DNA of 64,000 nt from Sphingomonas pseudosanguinis (lineage in GTDB: Bacteria; Pseudomonadota; Alphaproteobacteria; Sphingomonadales; Sphingomonadaceae). Location: the NCBI RefSeq assembly GCF_014196255.1, contig NZ_JACIDH010000014.1, positions 1 through 64,000 on the forward strand. The letters run 5' to 3'. The notes beneath the pieces are model-generated. The model made no database searches and had not been told where the DNA came from. It saw nothing but the letters and a program-made list of their open reading frames with translations. Of the stretch, positions 27,942 to 38,015 are shown in pieces. Numbering within the stretch: the first letter of the stretch is position 1; each line of letters opens with the position of its first letter. A program made the translations under genes and the position numbers.

Positions 27942-28351
27942 GTATTTTTGTCGACGCCTCGGCGCTGGTCGCGATCATCCTGAAGGAAACCGAGGTCGAC
28001 AGGCTCGCCGAGCGGCTGGAGAATCATGACGAGCGTCTGACCAGCGCCGTCGCGCTTTGGGAAACGATGGCAGCCGTACGGCGGGCGCGTGACACGAGTG
28101 TCGAACTGGCATGGGCGGAAGTCGAGCGATTTCGCCTAGCGCTCGACCTCCGGCTCCTTCCGATCGGCGCCGAGGAAGCCGAACAGGCCGTCATCGCCTA
28201 TGCCCGCTACGGCAAGGGCCATCACCCCGCCCGCCTCAACATGGGCGATTGTTTTGCCTATGCCTGCGCGCATGGCCAAGACGCGGAACTCTTGTACAAG
28301 GGCGACGATTTTGCCCTGACTGACCTGGCCGATCCTGAAAGGCTCCAATGA
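27938..28351 (+). CDS. vapC: VapC-type PIN-domain ribonuclease toxin
   Basis: The 137-aa protein is a PIN domain with the acidic catalytic residues in place: D6 (FVDASAL), E42 (WETMAAV), D104 (NMGDCFAYA) and D123/D124 (YKGDDFALTDL). VapC toxins cleave tRNAs or rRNA when freed from VapB. It starts with GTG, and its TGA overlaps the ybeY ATG by 4 bp, so the toxin is translationally coupled to a conserved ribosome-maturation gene. Confidence 0.85.
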   Translation: MSIFVDASALVAIILKETEVDRLAERLENHDERLTSAVALWETMAAVRRARDTSVELAWAEVERFRLALDLRLLPIGAEEAEQAVIAYARYGKGHHPARLNMGDCFAYACAHGQDAELLYKGDDFALTDLADPERLQ

Positions 28352-28863
28352 TCGAGATTGCGCTGATCCATGAAGAGCCCTGGTCGGGCGACGAGCAGAG
28401 TTGGGAGGCGCTAGCCACCCGCGCCGCGCGCGCCGCGATCGAGCGGACGCCGCATGGCCCCTTGCTGACCACGCCCGCGCTGATCGAGATTTCGGTGCGG
28501 CTGACCAGCGATGACGAGGTGCACGCGCTCAACCGCCAGTACCGACAGAAGGACAAGCCGACCAACGTCCTGTCCTTCCCGATGGTGCAGCCCGATCTGA
28601 TCGCGACGGTGACGCAGAATTCGGACGATGGCGAAGTGCTGCTCGGCGACATCGTGCTGGCCCACGGTGTCTGCGTCGCCGAAGCGGCCGAACGCGGGAT
28701 CGCGACCGAAACCCATGCCACGCATCTGCTGGTGCATGGCGTGCTGCATCTGCTAGGCTATGACCATATGCAGGATGACGAGGCCGAAGCGATGGAAGCG
28801 ATCGAGCGCGACGCGCTGGCCAGCCTCGGCATCGATGACCCCTATCTAGTGCGCGAGGACTGA
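28348..28863 (+). CDS. ybeY: Endoribonuclease YbeY, 16S rRNA maturation
   Basis: YbeY is a zinc-dependent RNase involved in 16S rRNA 3' end maturation and ribosome quality control. The 171-aa product has the signature HLLVHGVLHLLGYDH with zinc ligands H130, H134 and H140, plus TNVLSFPM and GDIVLAHGV. The ATG overlaps the vapC stop by 4 bp. The corC-like gene follows after 9 bp. Confidence 0.95.
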   Translation: MIEIALIHEEPWSGDEQSWEALATRAARAAIERTPHGPLLTTPALIEISVRLTSDDEVHALNRQYRQKDKPTNVLSFPMVQPDLIATVTQNSDDGEVLLGDIVLAHGVCVAEAAERGIATETHATHLLVHGVLHLLGYDHMQDDEAEAMEAIERDALASLGIDDPYLVRED

Positions 28864-28872
28864 CACCCCCCG

Positions 28873-29774
<902 letters not shown>

Positions 29775-29778
<4 letters not shown>

Positions 29779-30221
29779 TCCGCGCCTATCGGGCGGACGA
29801 CCGCGACGCTTGCCTGGCGCTGTTCGACGGCAACAGCGCCCCCTATTTCGCGCCCTCCGAGCGGGCCGATTTCGCCCATTTCCTTGACCACGAGGCCGCA
29901 GCATGGGGCTTTCAGGTGGCCGAGCAGGACGGGCGGATCGTCGGCTGTGGCGGCATGGCGATCGACGCGGAGGAGAGAACCGCGCATCTGTGCTGGGGCA
30001 TGGTCGAGCGCCACTTGCATCGGCAGGGCATCGGCACCGCGCTGGTCCGCACGCGGCTGGATCGGGCGGCTGAGGCGGGGGCCCGCGCGGTGCGGCTGGA
30101 CACCAGTCAGCATAGCCGGGCCTTTTACGAGCGGCTCGGCTTTGTCAGCGAGGGCGTGACGGCGAATGGCTATGGGCCGGGGCTGGACCGCGTCGACATG
30201 GTGCTGATCATCGGCGGTTGA
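29775..30221 (+). CDS. GNAT-family N-acetyltransferase
   Basis: The 148-aa protein has ERHLHRQGIGTALVRTRLDRA (acetyl-CoA loop) and DTSQHSRAFYERLGFVSEG, classical GNAT features. It overlaps corC by 4 bp (ATGA) and is probably the last gene of the phoH-vapBC-ybeY-corC transcript. Substrate unknown. Confidence 0.85.
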
Positions 30222-30237
30222 ATGGCGGGGTTGGGGC

Positions 30238-30330
30238 GTGGCCTTCGACTTCGCTCAGGCTGAATGGGGCAAGGGGCAATGAGCCTTTTACCAACGTCTG
30301 TTCAGCCTGAGCGAAGTCGAAGGCCACGCC
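30238..30330. repeat. Inverted pair of the GTTCAGCCTGAGCGAAGTCG repeat
   Basis: CCTTCGACTTCGCTCAGGCT (about 30242) and GTTCAGCCTGAGCGAAGTCG (about 30300) form an inverted pair. The rest of the 394-bp gap (30222-30615) is AT-richer upstream DNA with one 12-bp palindrome (30384-30395); I see no gene. Confidence 0.7.
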
Positions 30331-30383
30331 CTCCACGACCGTTCCCAAGTCACACACTCGATCACTGACGATGGTTTAATCCA

Positions 30384-30395
30384 TTATCGCGATAA
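30384..30395. promoter_or_regulatory. TTATCGCGATAA palindrome
   Basis: A perfect 12-bp palindrome in an AT-rich stretch about 220 bp before the sorbosone-dehydrogenase-like gene. It could be an operator, but only one copy is seen. Confidence 0.25.
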
Positions 30396-30615
30396 AAATT
30401 CGCCCGCTAAAAGCGAATCAACAGGTTAAGTATGTCGGGCTCGTGGCATTGCATCGCCCCCCGACGCTTCCCGGTTCGAGGGCGCGAAATAACTCCCTGA
30501 CCTTCGCGCCTTCGATGGCCGCCGGTGCGCTCCCTAAACACCGGCGGCCACCCTTCGTGCAAGGGCCCGTGCACACCCCCTTCCCCCCATGCCGCGCTGC
30601 GCGTATCTCTGGCAT

Positions 30616-31944
30616 ATGCGTAAACACGTCCTGATCGTCTCCGGCATCATCGTCCTGATCGGTATCGCCGTCATTGCCTGGCTGGCCTGGCCTGATACGG
30701 CGCGGTTGAGCGTCGATCAGGTGGCCGGCAAGCAGCCGACGATCAGCGCACCGCGCGAGCAGGTGATCCCCACCGTCAATATCGCCAAGCCGGTCGGCTG
30801 GGCGCAGGGGGCCAAGCCGCAGGTAGCACCGGGTCTGGCGATTCAAGCCTTCGCCACCAGCCTCGACCATCCCCGCTGGCTGTACGAACTGCCCAATGGC
30901 GACGTGCTGGTGGCCGAGACCAACTCGCCGCCGCGCCCTGCCGCCGGCATCACGCAGCGGGTGATGAACTTCTTCCTCGGCCGCGCCGGCGCGGCGGTGC
31001 CGTCGGCCAATCGCATCACGCTGCTGCGCGACACCAATGGCGACGGCAAGGCCGATATGAAGACCGCCTTCATGACCGGGCTGAACTCGCCCTTCGGCAT
31101 GGTGTTCTTCGACGGCTATCTCTACATCGCCAACACCGATGCGCTGGTGCGCGTGCCGTACCGCGAGGGCGAGACGCAGATCACCGCCAAGCCCGAAAAG
31201 GTCGTGCCGTTGCGCGGCGGGGGCAATCACTGGGCGCGCAACGTGATCGCGGCGGAGGATGGCAAGACCCTCTATGTCTCGGTCGGCTCGGCCAGCAACA
31301 TCGCCGAGAACGGCATGGATGCCGAGAAATTCCGCGCGACGATCCTGCAGGTCTGGCCGAACGACAAGAACTGGCGCGTCTATGCCGGCGGCCTGCGCAA
31401 TCCGGTCGGCATGGCGCTCAACCCGATCAGCAACCGGCTGTGGACGGTGGTCAATGAGCGCGACATGCTCGGCTCCGACCTCGCGCCCGACTATCTGACC
31501 CAGGTCGAGTTCGGCGACCATTTCGGCTGGCCCTGGTATTATTGGGGTGGCTATCCCGATGATCGGGTCGAGCCGGCCAATCCCGCGCTCCAGCAATATG
31601 TGAAGCGCCCCGATTATGCGCTGGGGCCGCATGTCGCCGCGCTGGGCCTGACCTTCTCGCAAAATGCCAGGCTCGGCGACCGCTTCGCGCGCGGCGCGTT
31701 CGTCGGCGAGCATGGGTCGTGGAACCGCAAGCCTGCCTCGGGCTACAAGGTCGTGTTCGTGCCGTTCGGCGCGAACGGGTTCCCCGTGGCGGGCGCCAAG
31801 CCGGTCGACGTGGTCGGCGGCTTCCTAGACGGCAAGGGCGAGGCGCAGGGCCGGCCGGTCGGCGTGATCGTCGACAAGGCGGGCGGTCTGCTGGTCGCCG
31901 ATGACGTCGGCAATGTCGTGTGGCGGGTCAGCGCAGCAAAGTGA
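30616..31944 (+). CDS. Membrane-anchored PQQ-type sugar (L-sorbosone) dehydrogenase-like protein
   Basis: The 442-aa product begins with an uncleaved or signal-type helix (HVLIVSGIIVLIGIAVIAWLAW) and continues as a six-bladed propeller of the GDH/sorbosone-dehydrogenase family. Blocks include LDHPRWLYELPNGDVLVAETN, GLNSPFGMVFFDGYLYIANTD, NHWARNVIAAEDGKTLYVSVGS, YAGGLRNPVGMALNP and FVGEHGSWNRKPASGYKVVF. Such proteins oxidise sugars in the periplasm with PQQ, but many lack tested activity. ATG at 30616 is used; upstream in-frame sequence lacks an RBS. Confidence 0.85.
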   Translation: MRKHVLIVSGIIVLIGIAVIAWLAWPDTARLSVDQVAGKQPTISAPREQVIPTVNIAKPVGWAQGAKPQVAPGLAIQAFATSLDHPRWLYELPNGDVLVAETNSPPRPAAGITQRVMNFFLGRAGAAVPSANRITLLRDTNGDGKADMKTAFMTGLNSPFGMVFFDGYLYIANTDALVRVPYREGETQITAKPEKVVPLRGGGNHWARNVIAAEDGKTLYVSVGSASNIAENGMDAEKFRATILQVWPNDKNWRVYAGGLRNPVGMALNPISNRLWTVVNERDMLGSDLAPDYLTQVEFGDHFGWPWYYWGGYPDDRVEPANPALQQYVKRPDYALGPHVAALGLTFSQNARLGDRFARGAFVGEHGSWNRKPASGYKVVFVPFGANGFPVAGAKPVDVVGGFLDGKGEAQGRPVGVIVDKAGGLLVADDVGNVVWRVSAAK

Positions 31945-31954
31945 CGCGCGGGCT

Positions 31955-31980
31955 TGCGGGTCAGGCCGGCTTGACCCGCA
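31955..31980. terminator. Hairpin between convergent genes (possible bidirectional terminator)
   Basis: TGCGGGTCA (31955-31963) and TGACCCGCA (31972-31980) pair perfectly, overlapping the LysE stop. There is no T-run, so termination would be weak or Rho-assisted. Confidence 0.35.
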
Positions 31981-32590
31981 GCAGCGCCAGACCGAAGCCG
32001 ACGAAGATCGCGCCGGTCATCCGGTTGAAGGCGCGCTTCACCGCCGGTTTGGCGAGGTAGCGCGACAGCGAACGACCGCCGAGCGCATAGACGCCGTACC
32101 AAAAGGCCTCGATCACCGCGAAGGTCGCGACCAGCGTCGCGAACTGTGGGACCTGCGCGCGGGCGGGATTGATGAACTGCGGCAGGAAGGCGACCGCGAA
32201 CAGGATCAGCTTGGGATTGCTGATACCGATGAGGAAGCCGCCGCGGAACAGCGCGGTGCGCGACAGGCTGCGCGGCAGCACGGCCTCGCTGACGTCGAGC
32301 GGTGCGATGTCCGCCCGCCATGCCTTGATGCCCAGATACAGAAGATAGGCGACGCCGGCATAGCGGATCACCTCGAACGCGCCGGGCAGCGCGAGCAGCA
32401 ACGTGGTCAGCCCGGCAGCGGAGGCGGCGAGCACCAGCACGACGGCGGACAGGCATCCCGCCATGGCGGCGACGCTGCGCTTCAGCCCCATATCGACCGA
32501 TCGGGTCAGGATGTGCAGCATGTTGGGGCCGGGCGTACCCGACAGCAGGAAGACGGCCCCGACGAAGAGCCACCATGTGTGCAGCGCCAT
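31961..32590 (-). CDS. LysE/RhtB family amino-acid exporter
   Basis: The 209-aa inner-membrane protein has about six helices and the LysE-family start FVGAVFLLSGTPGPNMLHILTRS, followed by GFLIGISNPKLILFAVAFLPQFI, the conserved NPK block. It probably exports an amino acid or derivative. The start at 32590 (MALHTWW) is preceded by AGGGGAA; an in-frame Met at 32620 is possible. Confidence 0.9.
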   Translation of the reverse strand: MALHTWWLFVGAVFLLSGTPGPNMLHILTRSVDMGLKRSVAAMAGCLSAVVLVLAASAAGLTTLLLALPGAFEVIRYAGVAYLLYLGIKAWRADIAPLDVSEAVLPRSLSRTALFRGGFLIGISNPKLILFAVAFLPQFINPARAQVPQFATLVATFAVIEAFWYGVYALGGRSLSRYLAKPAVKRAFNRMTGAIFVGFGLALLRVKPA

Positions 32591-32649
32591 GTGCGTTTCC
32601 CCTTGCAGATGGCGTGGCATTAGGGACGGTTGAACCGAACCGCAAATAT

Positions 32650-32776
32650 CCGCCCCGGTACGGGGCGGGCGTGCGAAACACGGTGGAAGGGGCGTCTCAC
32701 GAGTGGCGTCCGTTTCGGAAGCCCCCCTCCGTCAGCGCTGCGCGCTGCCACCTCCCCGTACCGGGGAGGATGGGGG
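32650..32776. repeat. CCCCGTACGGGG / CCCCGTACCGGGG repeat pair
   Basis: GCCCCGGTACGGGGCGGG (about 32651-32668) and CCTCCCCGTACCGGGGAGG (32752-32770) flank GTCAGCGCTGCGCGCTG. This is the intergenic palindrome family also found near 15100. Confidence 0.6.
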
Positions 32777-33079
32777 TTATTTGAGCAGCTTGGGTGCTTC
32801 GGAGCGGATCACCGATTCGATCTGCCCCGAGAACAGCGACAGGAAACCCGGCAGACTGACGACGGCGTGCACCTTGTCGTCGAACACCGTCGCCTGCGCC
32901 GCCACCGACTGTCCCATCGCGCCGACGGTGAAGTGCATCGTATCCCCCTCCCAGCGATGCTCGACGGTGGCGCCGCCCGGGATCAGCCGGCCGATCTTGC
33001 CGACGCCGCCGTCCAGGCGTTCGCGCACCGCCGCCTTGCCCAGCTTATGGGGAATATCGAGCGAGATCGGGGCACTCAT
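32777..33079 (-). CDS. Polyhydroxyalkanoic acid system family protein
   Basis: The 100-aa protein ([26 protein letters not shown], then [19 protein letters not shown] and [16 protein letters not shown]) matches the PHA_gran_rgn family found near PHA metabolism genes. Function is not established. It overlaps the upstream VOC gene by 4 bp, so both are in one unit. No phaC or phasin is in the window. Confidence 0.8.
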   Translation of the reverse strand: MSAPISLDIPHKLGKAAVRERLDGGVGKIGRLIPGGATVEHRWEGDTMHFTVGAMGQSVAAQATVFDDKVHAVVSLPGFLSLFSGQIESVIRSEAPKLLK

Positions 33080-33507
33080 GCGGTCATCTCCGTGGCAAAG
33101 AGCATCGCGTCATCGGCGAAGGCCTTGAATTCCAGCGCGTTGCCGCTGGGGTCGCGGAAGAACATCGTCGCCTGCTCGCCCGGCTGGCCCTTGAAGCGGA
33201 CATAGGGCGCGATGCCGAAGGCCACCCCCGCCGCCTCCACGCGCGCGGCCAGCGCCTCCCAATCGGCCATGGTCAGGACGACGCCGAAATGCGGCACCGG
33301 CACCTGATGGCCATCGACCGCATTCTCCACCGCCACCGGCTTCGCCGCCGGGTCGAGATGGGCGACGATCTGATGCCCGAACAGATCGAAATCGATCCAG
33401 TGATCGCTCGACCGCCCCTCGGCACAGCCAAGGATCGAGCCGTAAAAGTCGCGCGCGGCGGCAAGGTCGTGGACCGGAAAGGCGAGATGGAAGGGGCGCA
33501 GGGTCAT
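33076..33507 (-). CDS. VOC family (glyoxalase/bleomycin-resistance fold) protein
   Basis: The 143-aa protein has the paired beta-alpha-beta-beta-beta layout: [22 protein letters not shown] at the start, [23 protein letters not shown] in the middle, and [16 protein letters not shown] at the end. Putative metal ligands are H7, H73 and the final E (LEFK). The substrate is unknown. It is translationally coupled to the PHA-system gene. Confidence 0.85.
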   Translation of the reverse strand: MTLRPFHLAFPVHDLAAARDFYGSILGCAEGRSSDHWIDFDLFGHQIVAHLDPAAKPVAVENAVDGHQVPVPHFGVVLTMADWEALAARVEAAGVAFGIAPYVRFKGQPGEQATMFFRDPSGNALEFKAFADDAMLFATEMTA

Positions 33508-33534
33508 GGAGGGAAGCTAGGGTGTCCGGGCGGG

Positions 33535-33690
33535 GTTTTCCACCTCTGGCGGGGATGCCCCTCCACCATGCTACGCATGGTCCCCCTCCCCAAGCACAGC
33601 TTGGGGAGGAATGGTCAGCCCAAGTCCTCCCCAAGCTGTGCTTGGGGGAGGGGGACCGCCCGGCAAAGCCGGGTGATGGAGGGGCATCCC
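33535..33690. repeat. CCCCAAGC...GCTTGGGG intergenic repeats
   Basis: CCTCCCCAAGCACAGCTTGGGG (about 33586-33607) and CCTCCCCAAGCTGTGCTTGGGG (about 33627-33648) sit between the divergent VOC and lnt genes, with flanking TCCACCATGCTACGC and GGCAAAGCCGG parts. They resemble the unit near 6770. Confidence 0.65.
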
Positions 33691-33740
33691 CCCACATCCC
33701 GCATTGCTCCTGTCATGCGCAGGCGTCATATCCTGCCGCC

Positions 33741-35279
33741 GTGACCCGCTACCCCGCCCTTGTCGCCCTGATCGCAGGCGCCGTCGCCGCCTGCGGCTTC
33801 GCCCCGCTCGACCTCTGGCCGCTGCTGCTCGGCGGGCTGATCGTCCTGCTCGTCCTGGTGCAGGATGCGCCCAGCATGCGCGCCGCGTTGTGGCGCGGCT
33901 GGGCGTTCGGGGTCGGGCATTTCACCGTCAACAACAACTGGTTCCAGCACGCCTTCGACTTTCAGAACAAAATGCCGCCCGTGCTGGGCTATTTCGCGGC
34001 GGTCGGCCTTGCCCTGTACCTCGCCGTCTTTCCGATGGCGGCGGCGGGCGTGGCATGGCGGTTTCGCGGGCGGCGGGCCGATGTCGCCTATGTGCTGATC
34101 TTCGGCGCGGCGTGGATCGCGACCGAATATCTACGTGCCCGGCTGTTCACCGGCTATGCCTGGGACCCGTTGTCGGTCGCGTGGCTGCCGGTGATCGGCG
34201 TCGCGCGGATGAGCGCGTTCGTCGGCACCTATGCGCTGTCGGGGCTGACCGTGGTGCTGGCCGGCGCGATCTGGCTGGCCTTGCGCAAGGACTGGCGCCT
34301 GGCCGCCGTCATGGTGCCCGTCACCGGCGCCGCCGCGCTGTCCGCCCCGCTGACCCGCGCGCCCGAGCCGGCCGCGAACGCGCCGCTGGTCCGCGTGGTC
34401 CAGCCCAATGTCAGCCAGGACCAGCGCGGCGAGAGCGACGGACCGCTGCTGTTGAAGCGGTTGACCGAATTGTCGGGACGCCCCGGCCCCCGCCCCCGTC
34501 TGGTCGTCTGGCCCGAGGGGGTGGTGCGCGACATGATCGAGGACGGCTATCCTGACTGGGCCTATTTCGGGTTCAACTATGCCCCGCCCTTCTGGACGCG
34601 CCGCCAGATCGCCAGCGTGCTGGGGCCGCGCGACACCGCGCTCGTCGGCGGCACCGCGTTGTATTTCTCGCCCGACCGTGCGCGCGTGGCGAGCGCCGCC
34701 AACAGCGTCTTCGCAATCGGGCGGGGCGCGCAGATCATCGGCCGCTATGACAAGGCGCATCTGGTGCCTTATGGCGAGTATCTGCCGATGCCTTGGCTGT
34801 TGAAGCCGCTGGGGCTGGCGCGACTGGTGCCCGGCGACATGGACTTCAGCCCTGGCGCCGGCCCGCGCAACCTGCGCATCCCCGGCTTCGGGCCGGTGGG
34901 TGTCCAGCTTTGTTATGAGATCATTTTTTCGGGTCAGGTCGTCGACCGCGCGCGTCGCCCGCGCCTGCTCTTCAACCCCTCCAACGATGCCTGGTTCGGC
35001 CGTTGGGGTCCGCCGCAGCATCTGGCGCAGGCGCGGCTGCGCGCGATCGAGGAGGGGCTGCCGATCATCCGCGCGACGCCCAACGGCATCTCCGCGATCA
35101 TCGCCGCCGATGGCCGGCTGGTCTCGACCGTCCCGCATCTGACCGCCGGCGCGGCCGAAGCCCCCCTGCCCGCCGCCCTTCCGCCGACGGTCTTTTCACG
35201 GGTCGGCAACATGCTGGCGCTGGCCGTGGCCGCCGGCCTGGCCGCGATCGGCGTTGCCATCCGCCGCCGCCGCCGCTAG
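33741..35279 (+). CDS. lnt: Apolipoprotein N-acyltransferase
   Basis: Lnt adds the third acyl chain to the N-terminal cysteine of lipoproteins at the inner membrane. The 512-aa protein starts with GTG (VTRYPALVALIAG) and has about six N-terminal membrane segments, then a nitrilase domain with the triad Glu (WPEG, about 258), Lys (RYDKAHLVPYGEY, about 338) and Cys (QLCYEIIF, about 390). An upstream frame extension to 33522 runs through repeat DNA and is rejected. metK follows. Confidence 0.95.
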   Translation: MTRYPALVALIAGAVAACGFAPLDLWPLLLGGLIVLLVLVQDAPSMRAALWRGWAFGVGHFTVNNNWFQHAFDFQNKMPPVLGYFAAVGLALYLAVFPMAAAGVAWRFRGRRADVAYVLIFGAAWIATEYLRARLFTGYAWDPLSVAWLPVIGVARMSAFVGTYALSGLTVVLAGAIWLALRKDWRLAAVMVPVTGAAALSAPLTRAPEPAANAPLVRVVQPNVSQDQRGESDGPLLLKRLTELSGRPGPRPRLVVWPEGVVRDMIEDGYPDWAYFGFNYAPPFWTRRQIASVLGPRDTALVGGTALYFSPDRARVASAANSVFAIGRGAQIIGRYDKAHLVPYGEYLPMPWLLKPLGLARLVPGDMDFSPGAGPRNLRIPGFGPVGVQLCYEIIFSGQVVDRARRPRLLFNPSNDAWFGRWGPPQHLAQARLRAIEEGLPIIRATPNGISAIIAADGRLVSTVPHLTAGAAEAPLPAALPPTVFSRVGNMLALAVAAGLAAIGVAIRRRRR

Positions 35280-35283
35280 GACC

Positions 35284-35305
35284 GATATAAAGCTATCTTT
35301 ATATC
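35284..35305. promoter_or_regulatory. GATATAAAG-CTAT-CTTTATATC palindrome upstream of metK
   Basis: A perfect 9+9 bp palindrome with a 4-bp centre ends 15 bp before the metK ATG. From memory it resembles the ATATAAAGATATCTTTATAT-type site of SahR, an ArsR-family regulator of methionine/SAM genes that senses S-adenosylhomocysteine. It could also act as an RNA hairpin. Treat the SahR assignment as tentative. Confidence 0.5.
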
Positions 35306-35320
35306 CTTATGAGGACGGGA

Positions 35321-36520
35321 ATGCGGAACTCGTACATCTTCACCTCGGAATCGGTTTCCGAAGGTCACCCCGACAAGGTCGCAGACCAGATCAGCGACTC
35401 GATCGTCGACCTGTTCCTGTCCAAGGATTCGGAAGCGCGCATCGCGTGCGAGACGCTGACCACCACCAACAAGGTCGTGCTGGCGGGTGAAATCCGCTGC
35501 AAGGGCGTGTTCGAGAACGACCAGTGGGCCGAGGGCGCGCTGGAGGAGATCGAGCGGACCGTGCGCGACACCGTCAAGCGGATCGGCTATGAGCAGTCGG
35601 GCTTCCACTGGCAGACCTTCGATTTCTCGAACAACCTGCACGCCCAGTCGGCGCACATCGCGATGGGCGTGGACGAGAGCGGCAACAAGGACGAAGGCGC
35701 CGGCGACCAGGGCATCATGTTCGGTTACGCGACCGACGAGACGCCCGGCCTGATGCCCGCCACCCTCTATTACAGCCACAAGATCCTGGAAAAGATGGCG
35801 GCCGACCGTCACTCCGGCGCGGCCCCCTTCCTGGAGCCCGACGCCAAGAGCCAGGTCACGCTGCAGTACGAGAACGGCGTGCCGGTCCGCGCGACGGCGA
35901 TCGTCGTGTCGACCCAGCATTCGGCCGAACTGTCGAACGAAGCGGGCCAGGCCAAGCTTCGCGATTATGTGACGTCGGTCCTCACCGACGTGCTGCCCGA
36001 GGGCTGGCTGCCCGAGGAGAAGCAGATCTACGTCAACCCGACCGGCCTGTTCGAGATCGGCGGCCCGGATGGTGACGCAGGGCTCACCGGCCGCAAGATC
36101 ATCGTCGACACGTATGGCGGTGCGGCCCCGCATGGCGGCGGCGCGTTCAGCGGCAAGGACCCGACCAAGGTCGACCGCTCGGCCGCCTATGTCGCGCGCT
36201 ATCTCGCCAAGAACGTCGTCGCGGCGGGCCTGGCCAAGCGCTGCACCATCCAGCTGTCCTACGCGATCGGCGTCGCCGAGCCGCTGTCGGTCTATGTCGA
36301 CCTGCACGGCACCGGCCAGGTCGAGGAGGCCAAGCTGGAAGCGGCTCTCCCCAAGCTGGTTCGCCTGACGCCCAAGGGTATCCGCGAGCATCTGAAGCTG
36401 AACGCGCCGATCTATTCGAAGACCGCCGCCTATGGTCACTTCGGCCGTGAGGCGGAGGGCGCGCTGTTCACCTGGGAAAAGACCGACCTGGTCGAACAGA
36501 TCAAGGCCGCCGTCGCCTGA
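35321..36520 (+). CDS. metK: S-adenosylmethionine synthetase
   Basis: MetK makes SAM from methionine and ATP. The 399-aa product begins [26 protein letters not shown] and carries [12 protein letters not shown] (methionine/ATP loop), the P-loop-like [16 protein letters not shown] and the C-terminal [10 protein letters not shown] at 35321 is preferred over 35309, because AGGA precedes it and the N-terminus then fits the family. A palindromic operator lies just upstream and a strong terminator at 36545. Confidence 0.95.
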   Translation: MRNSYIFTSESVSEGHPDKVADQISDSIVDLFLSKDSEARIACETLTTTNKVVLAGEIRCKGVFENDQWAEGALEEIERTVRDTVKRIGYEQSGFHWQTFDFSNNLHAQSAHIAMGVDESGNKDEGAGDQGIMFGYATDETPGLMPATLYYSHKILEKMAADRHSGAAPFLEPDAKSQVTLQYENGVPVRATAIVVSTQHSAELSNEAGQAKLRDYVTSVLTDVLPEGWLPEEKQIYVNPTGLFEIGGPDGDAGLTGRKIIVDTYGGAAPHGGGAFSGKDPTKVDRSAAYVARYLAKNVVAAGLAKRCTIQLSYAIGVAEPLSVYVDLHGTGQVEEAKLEAALPKLVRLTPKGIREHLKLNAPIYSKTAAYGHFGREAEGALFTWEKTDLVEQIKAAVA

Positions 36521-36544
36521 TCCCGGCTCAGGATTGAGGAAAAG

Positions 36545-36584
36545 ACGCCCGTGCGGGGATGACCCGCGCGGGCGTTTTGTTTTG
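36545..36584 (+). terminator. Rho-independent terminator of metK
   Basis: ACGCCCGTGCGGG and CCCGCGCGGGCGT pair (13 bp, one G-T) around GATGA and are followed by TTTGTTTT. Confidence 0.9.
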
Positions 36585-36843
36585 GGGGCGGGCACGATCT
36601 GTGCCGTATTGATCCGCTGCTTCCTTGATCTGTACGCCCACGCCCTTTTTGACGCTCACCCCGACCTGTAAAGATTGTCGCGAATAGCGGCGGGGACGAT
36701 CGACGGCGTCCGAAGGCCGATGCGACCTGGTTAGACAGCCACATAGGCCGCATTCGCCGGCGGGTCGTTCATCGAACCGCGCCCCTAATGGACACGCCTG
36801 CGCCGGGGGGCGCGTGCCTGTCCACTATCATGCCGGGGGGCAT

Positions 36844-37992
36844 ATGGAATTTTTGCCGTCGACACCTGCCTGGGTCAATGAGCAGGGACATGTCAAAGCG
36901 GTCGGACACAAGGGGCGCGGCTATCCAGCTCTGGATGCGTTTCGCGGTTTGGCGGCGATGATCGTGGTCTTGTATCATGTGAAGGGCGTGGCGACCGATT
37001 ATAAGGGAGACGGCCTCGGCAACGGCTATCTGGCGGTCGACCTGTTCTTCGCGCTGAGCGGTTTCGTCCTGTTTCACGCTTATTTCGATCGCTTCCGCCG
37101 GGACTTGTCGACCAGCGCATTCATGATGCTTCGCCTGATCCGGTTTTATCCGCTGTATCTGGTCGGACTTGTCATCAGCATCGCGGCAAACGCCATCGTC
37201 CTGCTGGTCGAACCGGGCCGCGCTATACCACCGCTGCCATTCGTGGCGAATATCGTGACAGGTGCCGCGATCGTGCCGGCCTATCCCATCCGGGGCCAGT
37301 TGTTTCCGCTCAACAGCCCATGCTGGTCGCTGATGTTCGAACTGGTCGCCAACGCCCTGATGGCTATGTTGTGGCGTTACATCACGCCTCGCCGGATCAT
37401 GATGGTGTGCGCCATTCTCGCCACGACGATGACCCTTTACGTCATGGGGCATGGTCATGCTTCCGTCGGCAACACCTGGGACAGTTTTGTCTTCGGCTTC
37501 GTCCGGTGCGCCCTGTCGTTCTGCATCGGCATCCTGATCTACATGGCGACCAAGGGGCGATCGGTCGTCATCGCCGCGCCCAATGTCCTGTTCGTGGCCC
37601 TCTGCCTGATCATTGCCGGCTCGCTTCTATGGTCGCCATCCCGCCAGGTAACGCCGACCTATGACATGGCCTTCATCCTATTGATCTCCCCCATGTGTAT
37701 CCTGCTGGGCTCGATCATCATGCTCGAAGGATGGGTGGTTCGAATGTGCACGGTACTCGGCGTGACGTCCTATGCCCTGTACGTCACCCATTATCCCATG
37801 ATCAAAGTGTCGGTCATTCTGCTCGATCGGATCGACGGCATCGCGTATCGTGAGCATCTGACGCTGATCGCGATCTGTTATACGCTGATATTCGCCAGCA
37901 TCTCTTACGCACTGGACTATTTCTACGATTTCCCGGTGCGACGCTGGTTGGGACGCGCGTTTCAAAAGGCACGCGCCAAGCCGGCGGCCTGA
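36844..37992 (+). CDS. Acyltransferase-3 family membrane protein (OafA/YrhL-like)
   Basis: The 382-aa polytopic protein has the family N-terminus YPALDAFRGLAAMIVVLYHVKG with the catalytic-type histidine in LYHVKG, then FFALSGFVLFHAYFDRF, about ten hydrophobic segments and LGVTSYALYVTHYPMIK near the end. It likely O-acylates an extracytoplasmic glycan or lipid. ATG at 36844 follows GGGGGG; a GTG at 36814 is also in frame. It stands alone downstream of the metK terminator. Confidence 0.85.
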   Translation: MEFLPSTPAWVNEQGHVKAVGHKGRGYPALDAFRGLAAMIVVLYHVKGVATDYKGDGLGNGYLAVDLFFALSGFVLFHAYFDRFRRDLSTSAFMMLRLIRFYPLYLVGLVISIAANAIVLLVEPGRAIPPLPFVANIVTGAAIVPAYPIRGQLFPLNSPCWSLMFELVANALMAMLWRYITPRRIMMVCAILATTMTLYVMGHGHASVGNTWDSFVFGFVRCALSFCIGILIYMATKGRSVVIAAPNVLFVALCLIIAGSLLWSPSRQVTPTYDMAFILLISPMCILLGSIIMLEGWVVRMCTVLGVTSYALYVTHYPMIKVSVILLDRIDGIAYREHLTLIAICYTLIFASISYALDYFYDFPVRRWLGRAFQKARAKPAA

Positions 37993-38015
37993 CGGCCGCT
38001 CGGGGCACCGTGCCG

